This document shows, piece after piece, positions 38,176-47,922 of a DNA stretch of 64,000 bases. The DNA is from Leadbetterella lacunae (lineage in GTDB: Bacteria > Bacteroidota > Bacteroidia > Cytophagales > Spirosomataceae). Made by a program: the position numbers and the translations under genes. The stretch covers positions 4,464,001 to 4,528,000 of the forward strand of contig NZ_JBHRYQ010000001.1 of assembly GCF_042649125.1 (NCBI RefSeq), written 5' to 3'. The notes under the pieces were generated by a model. It saw only the letters and a program-made list of their open reading frames with translations. It was not told the origin of the DNA and ran no database searches. Within the stretch, counting starts at the first letter, position 1, and each line of letters begins with the position of its first letter.

Positions 38176-38211
38176 ATAGTTAAGAGCGTGTTTCGATACG
38201 CTCTTAACTAT
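38176..38211. terminator. Bidirectional terminator between converging genes
   Basis: A perfect 14-base-pair stem (38176-38189 with 38198-38211, arms ending GAGCGT/ACGCTC) sits between the convergent YceI and sugar dehydrogenase genes. T-tracts are weak on both sides, but position and stem strength support termination. Confidence 0.75.
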
Positions 38212-38219
38212 CAATCTGC

Positions 38220-39476
38220 TTATTTTTTATACGAAATCTTAAAAAGTGTTTCTCCCAAATCGTCACAAACAAACAGTTCTCCTTTGGGACCTTGTGCCAG
38301 TCCGCATGGACGGTGCTGAATAGGGCCTGTAGGTTTTGCTAAATCTACCCCTGCAAAATTATCCGCGAATATCTCCCAAGTGCCTGCTGGTTTTCCGTTT
38401 TTGAAAGGCACAAAAGCCACGAAATATCCTTTTTTGAGCTCGGCAGACTGCCCGTGAAAAGCAATAAAAGCACCGTTTTTGTATTTAGCAGGAAACATGG
38501 CTCCGGTATAAAATAAAATATCGTTTGGTCCTAAATGAGCCGGAAATGCAAGTAGCGGATTAATGGCTTTTTCGCCACCCGTTTTTTTGCCATTGCCGCC
38601 ATATTCGGGAGCCATTATTTTCTTTTTCTGAATTTGGTCATAATATATGTACGGCCATCCGGCGTCGTCTCCTTCATGGATTTCGTAGAGGGTTTCGGCA
38701 GGTAGCTCGGCACTTTGCTGCGGGGTGTAATATTGCGGATAAAAATCATGAAACTGCCCACGGCCATGCACCGCCGAAAACAAAGAGTTGGTTTGGGTGT
38801 TCCAGGTCATAGCCACTGCATTTTTTAGACCTGTGGCGTATCTGCTTCCATCAGCAAATGTCTGGTTTAACTTGGTGGCACTAAACTTCCAAACGCCGCC
38901 TGCTGAGTCTAAAACTGAGCAAGGCATTATTCCTTTTCCCGAGTTTGGTTCACGGCAGGGGTCGTTCCAGCTGCCGATAGTTACCAGTAGGTTGCCCGTG
39001 TTGTCAAATGTGAAAGGCTTGGCGTTGTCACGGCCGTGGTCTGGCAAACCGCTGACAATCATATCGGGCTTTTCGGTGTTTATTACTTCTTGGTTTTGGT
39101 CTAATTTGTATCTAAATATCCCCGAGTTAGAAGCCGTGTACAAGTGTCCGTCTTTTATTTCTATGCCAGTGCCCGGTAGGTTGCCGAATGATTTTTGTTC
39201 GTCTATTACGCCGTCGTGATTTTTGTCTTTAAGCATCAATATGGCTTTGCCATCTACCAGTTTTGAGCGGTTTATGTAAATTATTCCGGTTGAACTTACC
39301 ACCATGTGGCGAGCTTTGCCTAGTTCAGAGCCGAGTACTTCTGCTTTGAAACCACTCGGAAGTTTTAGTTGAGAAGCCACTTCGTTTGGCTTAATAAAAG
39401 ATTGACTTGCCGATAAGATTACCCCGAAAAACAGGGGAATCAAGAGCCTTGATTTTTTGGTTAAAGAATTTTTCAT
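38220..39476 (-). CDS. PQQ-dependent sugar (glucose/sorbosone) dehydrogenase-like secreted protein
   Basis: A 418-residue exported protein of the soluble glucose/L-sorbosone dehydrogenase propeller fold. Diagnostic strings are LPSGFKAEVLG at the start, GLPDHGRDNAKPF and VTIGSWNDPC near the middle, and HGRGQFHDFYPQYYTPQ. The C-terminal HRPCGLAQGPKGELFVCDDLGETLFKI completes the PQQ/calcium-binding propeller. It should oxidise an aldose or related sugar in the periplasm with PQQ; the substrate is not predictable. Convergent with yceI. Confidence 0.85.
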   Translation of the reverse strand: MKNSLTKKSRLLIPLFFGVILSASQSFIKPNEVASQLKLPSGFKAEVLGSELGKARHMVVSSTGIIYINRSKLVDGKAILMLKDKNHDGVIDEQKSFGNLPGTGIEIKDGHLYTASNSGIFRYKLDQNQEVINTEKPDMIVSGLPDHGRDNAKPFTFDNTGNLLVTIGSWNDPCREPNSGKGIMPCSVLDSAGGVWKFSATKLNQTFADGSRYATGLKNAVAMTWNTQTNSLFSAVHGRGQFHDFYPQYYTPQQSAELPAETLYEIHEGDDAGWPYIYYDQIQKKKIMAPEYGGNGKKTGGEKAINPLLAFPAHLGPNDILFYTGAMFPAKYKNGAFIAFHGQSAELKKGYFVAFVPFKNGKPAGTWEIFADNFAGVDLAKPTGPIQHRPCGLAQGPKGELFVCDDLGETLFKISYKK

Positions 39477-39591
39477 GTAAGGTTGAATATTGGGTTTTTA
39501 AACTAAAGCATGAAGTTAATGGGAATCTGCAAATTTCCTTTACTTTTTTTACCTAAATGGGTGTCTTTTTAAGGATTTGTAATACGCTGAA

Positions 39592-39633
39592 AACAAAAAA
39601 AGTAGAACTGAACTTTAGATGTTCAATTCTACT
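39592..39633 (-). terminator. Terminator of the DUF4114-LytTR operon
   Basis: AGTAGAACTGAAC (39601-39613) and GTTCAATTCTACT (39621-39633) pair with one mismatch, followed on the minus strand by TTTTTTTGTTTT, 23 bp past the LytTR stop codon. Confidence 0.75.
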
Positions 39634-39655
39634 TCAAATAAAACGCTACTTCGCC

Positions 39656-39949
39656 TCAAAGGGCTGTCTTGAAAGGATTTCTCCGTCTAGACACATGGGT
39701 TTCTACGCCATTTGACATCAATATTCGTGTAACTTTGTCTTTGGTTTTTAGTTTTTTGATGTGTTCGGGGTTTAGTAGGTGCGACCTATTTACCCGAATA
39801 AAGCTTTTAAGTTCTTCTTTTTCTTCGTGAATTTTTAGGGTAAAACCCGATATATATTTTTCTCCGTTTCTAAAATAATAGACGGTGTAGTTAGTTTCTG
39901 CCTTTAGCATCACGATGTCGTGAGGGTCAGCGTTTATCCATTTTTTCAT
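39656..39949 (-). CDS. Stand-alone LytTR DNA-binding protein
   Basis: A 97-residue protein that is almost only a LytTR domain: DIVMLKAETNYTVYYFRNGE, then KSFIRVNRSHLLNPEHIKKL and a final strand VETHVSRRRNPF. LytTR domains bind DNA as beta-rich modules, normally behind a receiver domain; none is present here. Its start lies 12 bp after the stop codon of the DUF4114 surface protein gene, an unusual operon partner, so it may regulate that gene's expression. Confidence 0.85.
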   Translation of the reverse strand: MKKWINADPHDIVMLKAETNYTVYYFRNGEKYISGFTLKIHEEKEELKSFIRVNRSHLLNPEHIKKLKTKDKVTRILMSNGVETHVSRRRNPFKTAL

Positions 39950-39961
39950 TTTTGTTTTATT

Positions 39962-42340
39962 TTAGTTGTTTCCGCAACCTTTAATTTCGGCTTTCAGTAC
40001 TGCACCTGTAGACGCCTCAAAACCCGGAAGGAGTTCTATGGCATTGGCCGCCGAAAGCTGAATGTTCGCGTTGGTTTTATTTTTATTTGTTACTTCTAAT
40101 TTTCCACTAGACTCATATTTTTCTTTTGAATATGCCGAGGCCACCACTTGTTGGGTGCTTTGGCAGGCACCTACTTTACTAAATGCCAATTGATTGATTT
40201 TTACATTGAAGGGCAGGTAGTTTTGATCAGGACTTATTACCGAGAATGTCACCGCATTTATATCGGTTTTGTTTAGTGCTTGGCTTTGGTTGTTAATAAA
40301 TTGAGCCAAATCGATGTAGTATTTCTTAACATCGGGTGTTAGCGTCACGAATATCCGTGCTTGGTCATTCCAATTTATAATTCCCTTTCTGCTAATTACT
40401 ATTTCTACGGTGTTGGTCCCCGAAGCTGTAAACGTAAGGTAGTTGTAGGCACTTAGGTCTTGAGGTTTTAGTCCCAAACGAAGAGGACGGTGAATCGAAT
40501 AGTAGTTTTTTGTGCTACCTGAGGCTTCGATGGCCCTTTCTATCCAATAGTGGTTGTTTTCTATCGGTAGTTTGTCTTGCGGGAAAGTCACCAAATTAGA
40601 ATTCATTACATTTTCGGTTTCGTAGTTAGCCACCCATGCACCGTCTGCCAGATAGAGCCCGTCAGACTCAAGCGAGTCGGCATCGTAGATAAATAAACCG
40701 GCATCAAAAACCCCAGGGGCATCGAGTGTAAAGGTTTGATTTACTAAGCCGTTTAGCGTAATTTGTTTCAGATATGGCAATGAGGTTTCATTTTCGGCCA
40801 CTTTATAGGCACCGCCCACATTTAGGGTTTTAACTAATTTGTTTCTATTCAAAATATTAATATTGAATTTGCCCTGATTGTAAGAACCCGACCCAGCCAA
40901 TATAGCGGGAGGAGCCGTAAACTTGATGTCATTGGTTAAATGATATACGGTGTCTAGTTTGGCTAATATACTTTCGGCCATATAAAACACACTACCCGGG
41001 TATTTGCCCCAAAGCTGAAAACTTAGGTAGTCTGAGCCGGTAGCGTACTCTTGTACAATCCAATGTGAGTTATATTCAAAAGTTGAGTCGGCTACAACGC
41101 GAGCCGAAAAACTCAAGCCATATTCGATAGATTCATCCGGTTTTTTGAATGTAACCAACGTAGATGGATACTGATTTCTTATAAGTACAGTCTTGGTAGA
41201 TAATATGGAAGCTCCACCTACTCGGTCGCAGATGTTTTTGGTATGGCTGTAGACTTCATTTATTGTTTTTATGACAAGCCCTACGGCGTTAAGCGTACTG
41301 CCATTAAAATAATCGTAAGAGAGCAGCTGGCTCGCGTTTGTGATGCCTACCAAGTCAGTAGGCGTAGACACATAAGCAGTAGATGAGTCGGGGCCGATAT
41401 TTGGCAAAAAGTCTGCTAAACCTGTGCTAACGGTGTTTATGCTCGTTTGGGCACTGGCTTTTATCATCGATTTTGGACTGTTTCTGTCTGCTTTATTGTT
41501 TTTTAGTTCTTTGTTTACGTTTCGTTTAGTTATAGCCGTGGCCAATGAGCCGTCGCTTTCTAGTCCGCCGTCGTTTCCTGACGATACCTCACCTACCACA
41601 TTGGCGGTTTCAAGAAAAGTGGCCGCTTGTAGGGCAGTATTTGGAGATGCTGTGATATAAAATAAGGCATCGTTAAAGTCATTGTCGCAGTTGCTGTAAT
41701 CTCTTCTGATATCTTCAAAACCCATCACCAATCTGTCTGTTTGTGAATCATAGAGAATTACGTTGTGGTACCTTAGGTTTGGATTTGCTTCCGGGTTTAG
41801 GTTTGGGTGAGAATACAGTTTCCAAAGTCCGTTGGTAACTGTACTGCCGTTATAACCATTGGCCAAAAGCACCCAGCCGATACCCGTGTTGGCCGGGAAA
41901 GTGCCCAGTTTTACCTTGTCGCCGGCAATAAGACCACCGCCACTGCCACTTGCCGAAACATTGGGGAAAACAATAGTGATTTGACTATTAGTTGGTGCTA
42001 CAGTAGGTGGGTTGCTTGGGTCAAACGTATAAAATCCCAAAACGTTTTTATAACCAGCTCCTTCCGAGACGAAAGTAACCCAGACGTCAGCCTCTTCATA
42101 AACTACTATACTTGATTTTGAATCAGTAACAATATACTCAGGATTGTAACTTGGTACTGGGTATCCCTCTGGAAATGATGCCTTTACCCGTTGCAAAAAC
42201 GTGGACGTAACTACGTCTCTACCTGCCATGTTAGTGGGTACACCCAAGCTATTAAAAGGGCTGAGGTAATTGTAGGCTTGTGAAAAGGCTATATTGTTAA
42301 TTAGACCAAAAATAGAAGCTAAAAGTAAACGTTTAAGCAT
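39962..42340 (-). CDS. Surface protein with DUF4114 and 3-coathanger-stack C-terminus
   Basis: A 792-residue exported protein with a signal peptide to AFSQ. A DUF4114 domain around residues 150-235 contains LYDSQTDRLVMGFEDIRRDY and NCDNDFNDALFYI; the Asp-rich loop suggests calcium binding. Long beta-rich regions follow. The last ~60 residues (QLSAANAIELLPGFEAS, TGAVLKAEIKGCGNN) are the same type of 3-coathanger-stack ending as on the ExeM-like nuclease at 3372-6842. It is likely displayed on or released from the cell surface. It is the first gene of a two-gene unit with a LytTR protein. Confidence 0.78.
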   Translation of the reverse strand: MLKRLLLASIFGLINNIAFSQAYNYLSPFNSLGVPTNMAGRDVVTSTFLQRVKASFPEGYPVPSYNPEYIVTDSKSSIVVYEEADVWVTFVSEGAGYKNVLGFYTFDPSNPPTVAPTNSQITIVFPNVSASGSGGGLIAGDKVKLGTFPANTGIGWVLLANGYNGSTVTNGLWKLYSHPNLNPEANPNLRYHNVILYDSQTDRLVMGFEDIRRDYSNCDNDFNDALFYITASPNTALQAATFLETANVVGEVSSGNDGGLESDGSLATAITKRNVNKELKNNKADRNSPKSMIKASAQTSINTVSTGLADFLPNIGPDSSTAYVSTPTDLVGITNASQLLSYDYFNGSTLNAVGLVIKTINEVYSHTKNICDRVGGASILSTKTVLIRNQYPSTLVTFKKPDESIEYGLSFSARVVADSTFEYNSHWIVQEYATGSDYLSFQLWGKYPGSVFYMAESILAKLDTVYHLTNDIKFTAPPAILAGSGSYNQGKFNINILNRNKLVKTLNVGGAYKVAENETSLPYLKQITLNGLVNQTFTLDAPGVFDAGLFIYDADSLESDGLYLADGAWVANYETENVMNSNLVTFPQDKLPIENNHYWIERAIEASGSTKNYYSIHRPLRLGLKPQDLSAYNYLTFTASGTNTVEIVISRKGIINWNDQARIFVTLTPDVKKYYIDLAQFINNQSQALNKTDINAVTFSVISPDQNYLPFNVKINQLAFSKVGACQSTQQVVASAYSKEKYESSGKLEVTNKNKTNANIQLSAANAIELLPGFEASTGAVLKAEIKGCGNN

Positions 42341-42847
42341 GGCTTAGAATTATTGAAAGTGATTAAAGTATTCCCAGTTTTTTTTGGTGGGATTTTGTTT
42401 ATTACCAATCAATTATGCGGCCAGTTAAGACCTGATAATTGGAAAGTTATTAAGCGGATATAAAATCCACGAAAACTTATATTTCGAGGTTTAAATTGTG
42501 ACTGAGGAAGATAAAAAAAGCCGAATTTTCTGTTTTTTTCTGTGTTTTAAGTGCTGTAATATTTAGTGCCAAAAATAGTGCGAGGATATTATATTTTTCG
42601 TGATTTCGTTTTATCTAAAAGTTAAATTTTGGTTTGGTGTTTTACTTCATTTATTCCTCTTGATTGTGAAGTTATTTAGCCGGGATTTTAAAGGGGGTAA
42701 GTTTCATTGTTTTTAAGCCAAAGTAATAAATACTGCATCCATTCGAATATTGATTTTAGTTTAATAGAATTAGTGAATGAATAGCATCGAGGATTTTATT
42801 TATTTTAGGTTAGAAATTCCCTGCCGGAATATGCTTAAGAATAAATT
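42341..42847. other. Intergenic region, no gene seen
   Basis: About 500 bp of A+T-rich sequence between two minus-strand surface-protein genes. I see no reading frame, convincing stem-loop or repeat. The part next to 42340 should hold the promoter of the DUF4114 gene. Confidence 0.4.
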
Positions 42848-45448
42848 TTAATAAGAAAACTTGACCCTAAAAAGTACTTGCCTAGGCCTTAATGCGTAGG
42901 CAGATTCCACGTAAGAAAGCGAATTGTTTTGGTATGAAATATTTAAGACCGTATTAAAAATATTTGAGAAAGTAGCATCTAAATCTACTTTGTGTTTTGT
43001 AATGGTTTTTCTGAGTAAAACATCCAAAAAGTAATTTCGTGAAGCCGCTGTTTGGTTTACATAATATTCGTTTTGAATTCCGACATATACGTCTTTGGGC
43101 AGGCTAATATTTAGTTTCAAGTTTTGACTGATTTGGTACACAGGCTCATTGGCTGTTTCTGCTATGAAATTTCTAAAAACACTCGAATTTAGGCCATACA
43201 CCAAGCCTAGATTTTTGGAAAAAGTAGAATTAATATCCATTCTAGTAGTAGCAGACTTAAGTTTTACTTCATTTTCTGCATCATTTATTAATTGAATGCT
43301 ATTTAGTTGATTTATAGATTCCTGTACGCTTAGGTTGGTTTTTAGGCTTCTGAAAAACTTGCTGATTCTAAAATTCAAAAACTTGGAAGAACTTTGATTT
43401 GGATTCAAAATCGCACTTTTAGTTAACACTCCGTTAGGGCTAATTTTGTTTACAAACTGGAGGTTGTTTGTGACATATGTTTGATTAAAGGCCAGGTAGC
43501 CAAATAAGTCTTTTAGCGTATTGTTATAGCTGAGCTTTAGTAGATTACCGAGGGAAGTATTTTGCGAAATTGGAGCGTCTATTTTCTGAATATTTCGATA
43601 AGTCTGCATTATGTTTCCAAAATACAGCGGAGTGCTTTCTCCAATACGAACGTTTCGATATACCGACGACCTCAGCTCCCAATTGGTGTTTAGGCTATAT
43701 AGAAAATCAATTCTGGGCTCAAAACTTGGCTTGTTTACGGTTTCTGATTTGTTTAAATCTCCATCAAATGCCTTTATGAAGTTATATTGAACTGGTAGCT
43801 GAAAAGTTAGTTTTACGGCTTTTACATTAATTTGACTTCTGACTTTAATATAAGGAATGTGTTTTTGCCAAATTAGCTTATTCTGAAAGCCCGGTAAATT
43901 CGAAGTTGCTTCCTCAAAAATCAGGTTCGAATTCAGTGTTTCGTGGCTATAGTTGTATCCAATTTGTGTCTCTAGCGTCTGTTTTTCATTTAACTTAAAA
44001 TTGCCGCTAAAGGCATTTCGGGCGTACCAAGAGTTATTTTGTACGTACTGACTGGCACCGGTTGATGTTTTGTTTAAGACATAAAGGCTCGGATTTACCG
44101 CCAAACTTTGGTCTGAATTTTCTTTCCCAATGGTGGATTGTAAAGCGTACAGTTTTTTATTGATTTTTAGGAATTTATAAAAATGATTTTTAAAGGTCAA
44201 AGTCGGAATATTGACCTTCTGTAAAATATTTATGCCTGATTTTATGATATTTCCCGAAGCTTGGTTTTCTGCATATTTCATTTCAAAAACATTGCTAAAA
44301 TAGTCTGTATTTGTGTTTTTCTTTAGGCTCAAGTTTAGCTTAGCGTATTGGCTCTCGGTGGCATTGATAATCTGTTCACCTAAGGTAATTAAGCTATCTC
44401 TCGATGTAAAAAAACGCGTATTGGTGTAGCCTACCTGTTTCAAATTTTCTTTTAGGATTTCAAAATTCAGCTTTAGTTCTACCTCTTTTTTTACATGCTT
44501 TAGCACATTGATAGAGCTAAGTTTAGAAGTATTGTCAATGAAACGATTTTCTGAAAAAGGTGGACTGTTGATTTGTTGAATCCTAAGCCATTCGGTAGGG
44601 GAGTTTTCTTCCGAATCGGTTAAAGATTTAATCTGTTTTTCGAGTAAAATACCTACGTTATTAGCTTGTACAGTGGTAATTGCCTGTAATCCTTTACTAA
44701 AAACCATGGGCGTGTAATTGACAAAATGCAAGAGTGGGTCGTAGCCGATTCCGAGGTTTGCTATTCCTGTTTTCGCTACTTTTGCCTTCAATCTAATATT
44801 TATAGCCGCCTTGTCAGAAACAGATAATGAATCTAGGATACGTATAGGTTGATGGTTTTCTAAAACTTCCACACTTCTTACAGCCTCTATGTTGAGGTTG
44901 TCGTTTGCCATATTATATTTTCCACCGAGGAGGTCCAAGCCTTCTATGTAGTATTTATTAATGGCCTCCCCTTGGTACAAAATCCGGCCCGAGTTCTCTA
45001 TTTCTATACCCGGCAATTTCCGCAACACATCCGCAAGTACTCTATCGTTTTTGTTTTTAAATGCGTCTACATTATAGCTTAGGGTATCCCCCAACTTGGT
45101 TATGGGCTCTCGTGCCACCGAAACTTCTTTTAATACCGTGATTTTTGGCTCAAGTGTAAGGTTTATCTCTTGATTTTGATTTTTAATTGTTAATATTTTT
45201 GACTCGTAAGACATTATCCGAACACTCAATATTATGGAGTCTTCCTTAGAGTTGTATTTTATAGCGTAGTCGCCTTTGGCGTCTGTAAATGTAAAGGCAA
45301 TTATTGACTTGGTGCTAGGATTAGAAACCGTAATGTTTACGTTTTGTATGCCTGAGGAGCCATCGCTTATGTGACCATTTATTATCTGCTGACCAAATAG
45401 TTGGCTTTGGAATACAAATAAAGTACCTAATAACAGTATTAACCTCAC
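42848..45448 (-). CDS. TonB-dependent receptor-like outer-membrane protein with carboxypeptidase-like regulatory domain
   Basis: An 866-residue exported protein: signal peptide to LFGQ, a CarbopepD_reg-like domain (about 20-110, INGHISDGSSGIQNVNI), then a plug-like domain (about 115-230) with RKLPGIEIENSGRILYQGE and AVRSVEVLENHQPIRIL, and a long barrel ending in RPRQVLFRVKFSY. It belongs to the receptor subgroup typically encoded beside GLPGLI proteins, and indeed starts 3 bp after a GLPGLI gene. The pair is probably translationally coupled. The transported or secreted ligand is unknown. Confidence 0.85.
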   Translation of the reverse strand: MRLILLLGTLFVFQSQLFGQQIINGHISDGSSGIQNVNITVSNPSTKSIIAFTFTDAKGDYAIKYNSKEDSIILSVRIMSYESKILTIKNQNQEINLTLEPKITVLKEVSVAREPITKLGDTLSYNVDAFKNKNDRVLADVLRKLPGIEIENSGRILYQGEAINKYYIEGLDLLGGKYNMANDNLNIEAVRSVEVLENHQPIRILDSLSVSDKAAINIRLKAKVAKTGIANLGIGYDPLLHFVNYTPMVFSKGLQAITTVQANNVGILLEKQIKSLTDSEENSPTEWLRIQQINSPPFSENRFIDNTSKLSSINVLKHVKKEVELKLNFEILKENLKQVGYTNTRFFTSRDSLITLGEQIINATESQYAKLNLSLKKNTNTDYFSNVFEMKYAENQASGNIIKSGINILQKVNIPTLTFKNHFYKFLKINKKLYALQSTIGKENSDQSLAVNPSLYVLNKTSTGASQYVQNNSWYARNAFSGNFKLNEKQTLETQIGYNYSHETLNSNLIFEEATSNLPGFQNKLIWQKHIPYIKVRSQINVKAVKLTFQLPVQYNFIKAFDGDLNKSETVNKPSFEPRIDFLYSLNTNWELRSSVYRNVRIGESTPLYFGNIMQTYRNIQKIDAPISQNTSLGNLLKLSYNNTLKDLFGYLAFNQTYVTNNLQFVNKISPNGVLTKSAILNPNQSSSKFLNFRISKFFRSLKTNLSVQESINQLNSIQLINDAENEVKLKSATTRMDINSTFSKNLGLVYGLNSSVFRNFIAETANEPVYQISQNLKLNISLPKDVYVGIQNEYYVNQTAASRNYFLDVLLRKTITKHKVDLDATFSNIFNTVLNISYQNNSLSYVESAYALRPRQVLFRVKFSY

Positions 45449-45451
45449 CGC

Positions 45452-46279
45452 TTATTCTTTGATAAAATCTGTTTCTAATCGATTAAATATCCTAGCTTTT
45501 TTTGAGTTTGGGTCGCTTATTTTTACACCATTAAAAGTGCCGTCGCCATATTTAGCAATAATGACATCCTTAGGGTTTTCAGTCCTGTATTTGTTTTCTT
45601 TCCAATACGCTTCATGCGTAATTGGTATTATCTTTTTTGCGTTTTTAAATAAATCTTGGGTTATATCTGAATTAACTTCTTTGATACTAAAAACTTTGAA
45701 GTCAAAAATATTTTGGGTGTCATATACTCGCAAAATTAAACCAGGCAAGCCATGGAATTTCCAAGGGCCATCTGATATAGGGAGTTCGGGAGCGTACCAA
45801 GCCACATAATCGCGGCCCATGTAACTAACGGTAGCTTTTTGACAGGCATAACCAAGTAGGCTGTCGAGCCCTTCAGAGGGTGTCCAATTGAGATTTATGT
45901 CTTGTTTATAATTGTAATAGTTATTGTCAGCAATACCCGAGCCTTTACAGGTCACATCTAGTTTTTTTGACGAATAATCTTTTTTTATTAACTCTCTAAA
46001 TTCGTCATAATAAGCCCCAGTTAATTTTATTTCTTTGGGAGGATTAGCCAAATGTGCATTATAAATGGAGTCACTAATAATTAGATTCTTTAGAGCATAG
46101 TTGGAGCCGGAGTTTGGCTTGATAATAAGTACTGCTTTTCTAGCGGTCGGTTTAGTATCTGCTATGCCTCTATGGTAGGTAATGCTGTAAATAACTTCTA
46201 TATATTCTTTTTGAGCAGACGCTGTTTTAAAAATTAATACGAAGAGCAAAATGCATAAAAGTGCTGGTAGTTTTTTCAT
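45452..46279 (-). CDS. GLPGLI family exported protein
   Basis: A 275-residue exported protein with a signal peptide (to TASAQ) and the defining motif HGLPGLILRVYD near residue 185, preceded by YACQKATVSYMGRDYVAWYAPELP (two blocks). The GLPGLI family is restricted to Bacteroidota, has no known biochemical role and is habitually encoded beside TonB-receptor-like proteins, as here. Confidence 0.92.
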   Translation of the reverse strand: MKKLPALLCILLFVLIFKTASAQKEYIEVIYSITYHRGIADTKPTARKAVLIIKPNSGSNYALKNLIISDSIYNAHLANPPKEIKLTGAYYDEFRELIKKDYSSKKLDVTCKGSGIADNNYYNYKQDINLNWTPSEGLDSLLGYACQKATVSYMGRDYVAWYAPELPISDGPWKFHGLPGLILRVYDTQNIFDFKVFSIKEVNSDITQDLFKNAKKIIPITHEAYWKENKYRTENPKDVIIAKYGDGTFNGVKISDPNSKKARIFNRLETDFIKE

Positions 46280-46704
46280 GGTAAAAAAAAGTTAGTGCTT
46301 TGTTTTGAAAGATAAGCGAAAAGCTCTCCGTTAAGACTTAAGCTTTGTGTGTTAATGAAATTAGTTTTAATGGCTGTTAAAAAATGGAACTATAGTTCTA
46401 AGTTATTTGCAGGATTTGAAATTGGCAAATCTTTTATTCAAAAAAAATCTATTCAGAGAAGAATTGGCTATTAGAAGGAATTTCGAAGCCGAAGTAAAAA
46501 AGGGAGTATTTCTAAGTCTTTTTAACGTTTTTAGTCCAGTTTTTGAGCCCAAAAATATTTCATTCAAGTGTATTCTTTCAATCAAAATCTTATCAAATAA
46601 ATAAGGCTTAAAACCGATTCAAAAAAAAAGCTTCGACATGCCCTTGGGGTACAAATCGAAGCGTTGATATTTAGATAGAAAGAGAGTTGGGGAAATGGTA
46701 AGTG
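46280..46704. other. Intergenic region with terminator, no gene seen
   Basis: Opposing short frames near 46403-46604 lack family features and are treated as chance. Apart from the hairpin at 46621-46662 I see only A+T-rich sequence and the upstream region of the GLPGLI operon. Confidence 0.4.
46621..46662 (-). terminator. Rho-independent terminator of the small barrel-protein gene
   Basis: GCTTCGA (46630-46636) and TCGAAGC (46656-46662) form a stem followed on the minus strand by nine Ts, about 43 bp past the stop codon at 46705. Confidence 0.7.
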
Positions 46705-47307
46705 TTAGTTTCCTCCAATTCTATAGTTCAATGTGATATTAAAGGGTGTTCTGATGGCTCTAAACTTTTTGAAAAAGCCTACGATGTCGTCCAGTGCTTC
46801 GTCGCCAGTTACGGGGCCACCACTTGCCAGGCGAGTGCGGTCCATAACCCAGTACCCAAGGCCAAGTTCGGGCTGAATAGCAAATTGGGAATCTCCGATC
46901 ATGTATTTATACCCTATCAATACACTTGCCCCAATTCGGGTGTTGATGCTAGGGTCTTCAAATTTTACTTTTTGACGCATAATATCTATCGTAGGCGACA
47001 CATGAAAGCCGTCGATGGTGGTTTTAGGGTTCGTGTAAAAATTGGCTCTAAAAGTTCCTACGTATCCAAAACGGGGAATAGGGGTGGGGTCTTGCATGTT
47101 TCCTTCAGAGTCTGTGGTGCTAACTTCTGCCCATGGGCCGAGCAAAAAACGGGTACCAAGTTCGAAACTGAGCTTGTCATAGCCCATTTCGAAGTTTACG
47201 GCTACTTTTTTTGATAAAAGGTCATCAACATTAATTCGGGTGTCGAGCTGTGCGAAGGCCAAATTTGAAGATAGTGTGAGTGCAAATAGTAAAAGTTTTA
47301 TTTTCAT
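46705..47307 (-). CDS. Outer-membrane beta-barrel-like exported protein
   Basis: The ATG at 47307 gives a clear signal peptide (MKIKLLLFALTLSSNLAFAQ). A longer in-frame start at 47361 would add 18 residues before it. The 200-residue protein has alternating-strand character with VNFEMGYDKLSFELGTRF, FGYVGTFRANFY, VLIGYKYMIGD and a C-terminal NITLNYRIGGN strand, as in small outer-membrane barrels. Function unknown. An antisense frame of similar length (46702-47214) is rejected as a shadow. Confidence 0.7.
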   Translation of the reverse strand: MKIKLLLFALTLSSNLAFAQLDTRINVDDLLSKKVAVNFEMGYDKLSFELGTRFLLGPWAEVSTTDSEGNMQDPTPIPRFGYVGTFRANFYTNPKTTIDGFHVSPTIDIMRQKVKFEDPSINTRIGASVLIGYKYMIGDSQFAIQPELGLGYWVMDRTRLASGGPVTGDEALDDIVGFFKKFRAIRTPFNITLNYRIGGN

Positions 47308-47553
47308 AAATGAAGAAAGGGTTTGGTGTATGTGTTTAATTAAAGGGGGCAAAACTAGCAAAAAAGTTGAGTTTTTTATTTAATGGTATTTAAAAAAAAT
47401 GTGTCTATTTTTTTGTCTTCAAAAAAGTTATTTTCGGCTATTAAAAATGGTATAAAAATTGAGATAGTAATACATAATAAAGGCAAATCCCTCAACTAGC
47501 TGCCTGCACTAAATCTGTATTTTTTTCAAATTTAATTCTTTATAAAAATTCTC

Positions 47554-47922
47554 ATGGCAGCAATTAAAAATTTAGACGGTTATTCAAACCAAGAACTGAC
47601 AGCACTCCTTAATCAAGGAGGCAGATTTGTGGTTTACAAGTATTGTGTTTCTATCGTGGTGATGACCTTTAGAAGAGGGTCCGACATCTACTTTATTCCC
47701 CCTCACGAAAACGCAATCTTAAAGGGACTTCCTTATACTTTGTTGAGTCTGGTATTGGGCTGGTGGGGCATTCCGTGGGGGCCTATTTATACCGTTGGGT
47801 CGATTTATTCCAACCTGACTGGTGGCAAAGACATAACAGACGAAGTCATAAACGCCATCAACGCAGGCCAAGGCATAGACGCCATAGAGGCCGAATTAGA
47901 AAGTCAGCTAGAAAAAGGTTAA
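47554..47922 (+). CDS. Conserved hypothetical protein with membrane-associated centre
   Basis: A 122-residue protein beginning MAAIKNLDGYSNQELTALL. The centre contains VYKYCVSIVVMTFRRGSDIYFI and a hydrophobic LPYTLLSLVLGWWGIPWGPIYT stretch (two blocks), then a helical acidic end. The W-G-I-P-W-G-P string is distinctive and suggests membrane insertion or a hydrophobic hairpin. I know of no function. It is monocistronic, next to the start of the repeat-cassette region. Confidence 0.6.
   Translation: MAAIKNLDGYSNQELTALLNQGGRFVVYKYCVSIVVMTFRRGSDIYFIPPHENAILKGLPYTLLSLVLGWWGIPWGPIYTVGSIYSNLTGGKDITDEVINAINAGQGIDAIEAELESQLEKG

Noticed and set aside
46702..47214. 170-residue plus-strand frame antisense to the small barrel protein
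   Set aside because: No domain or signal peptide; the minus-strand frame has a signal peptide, beta-barrel pattern and terminator.
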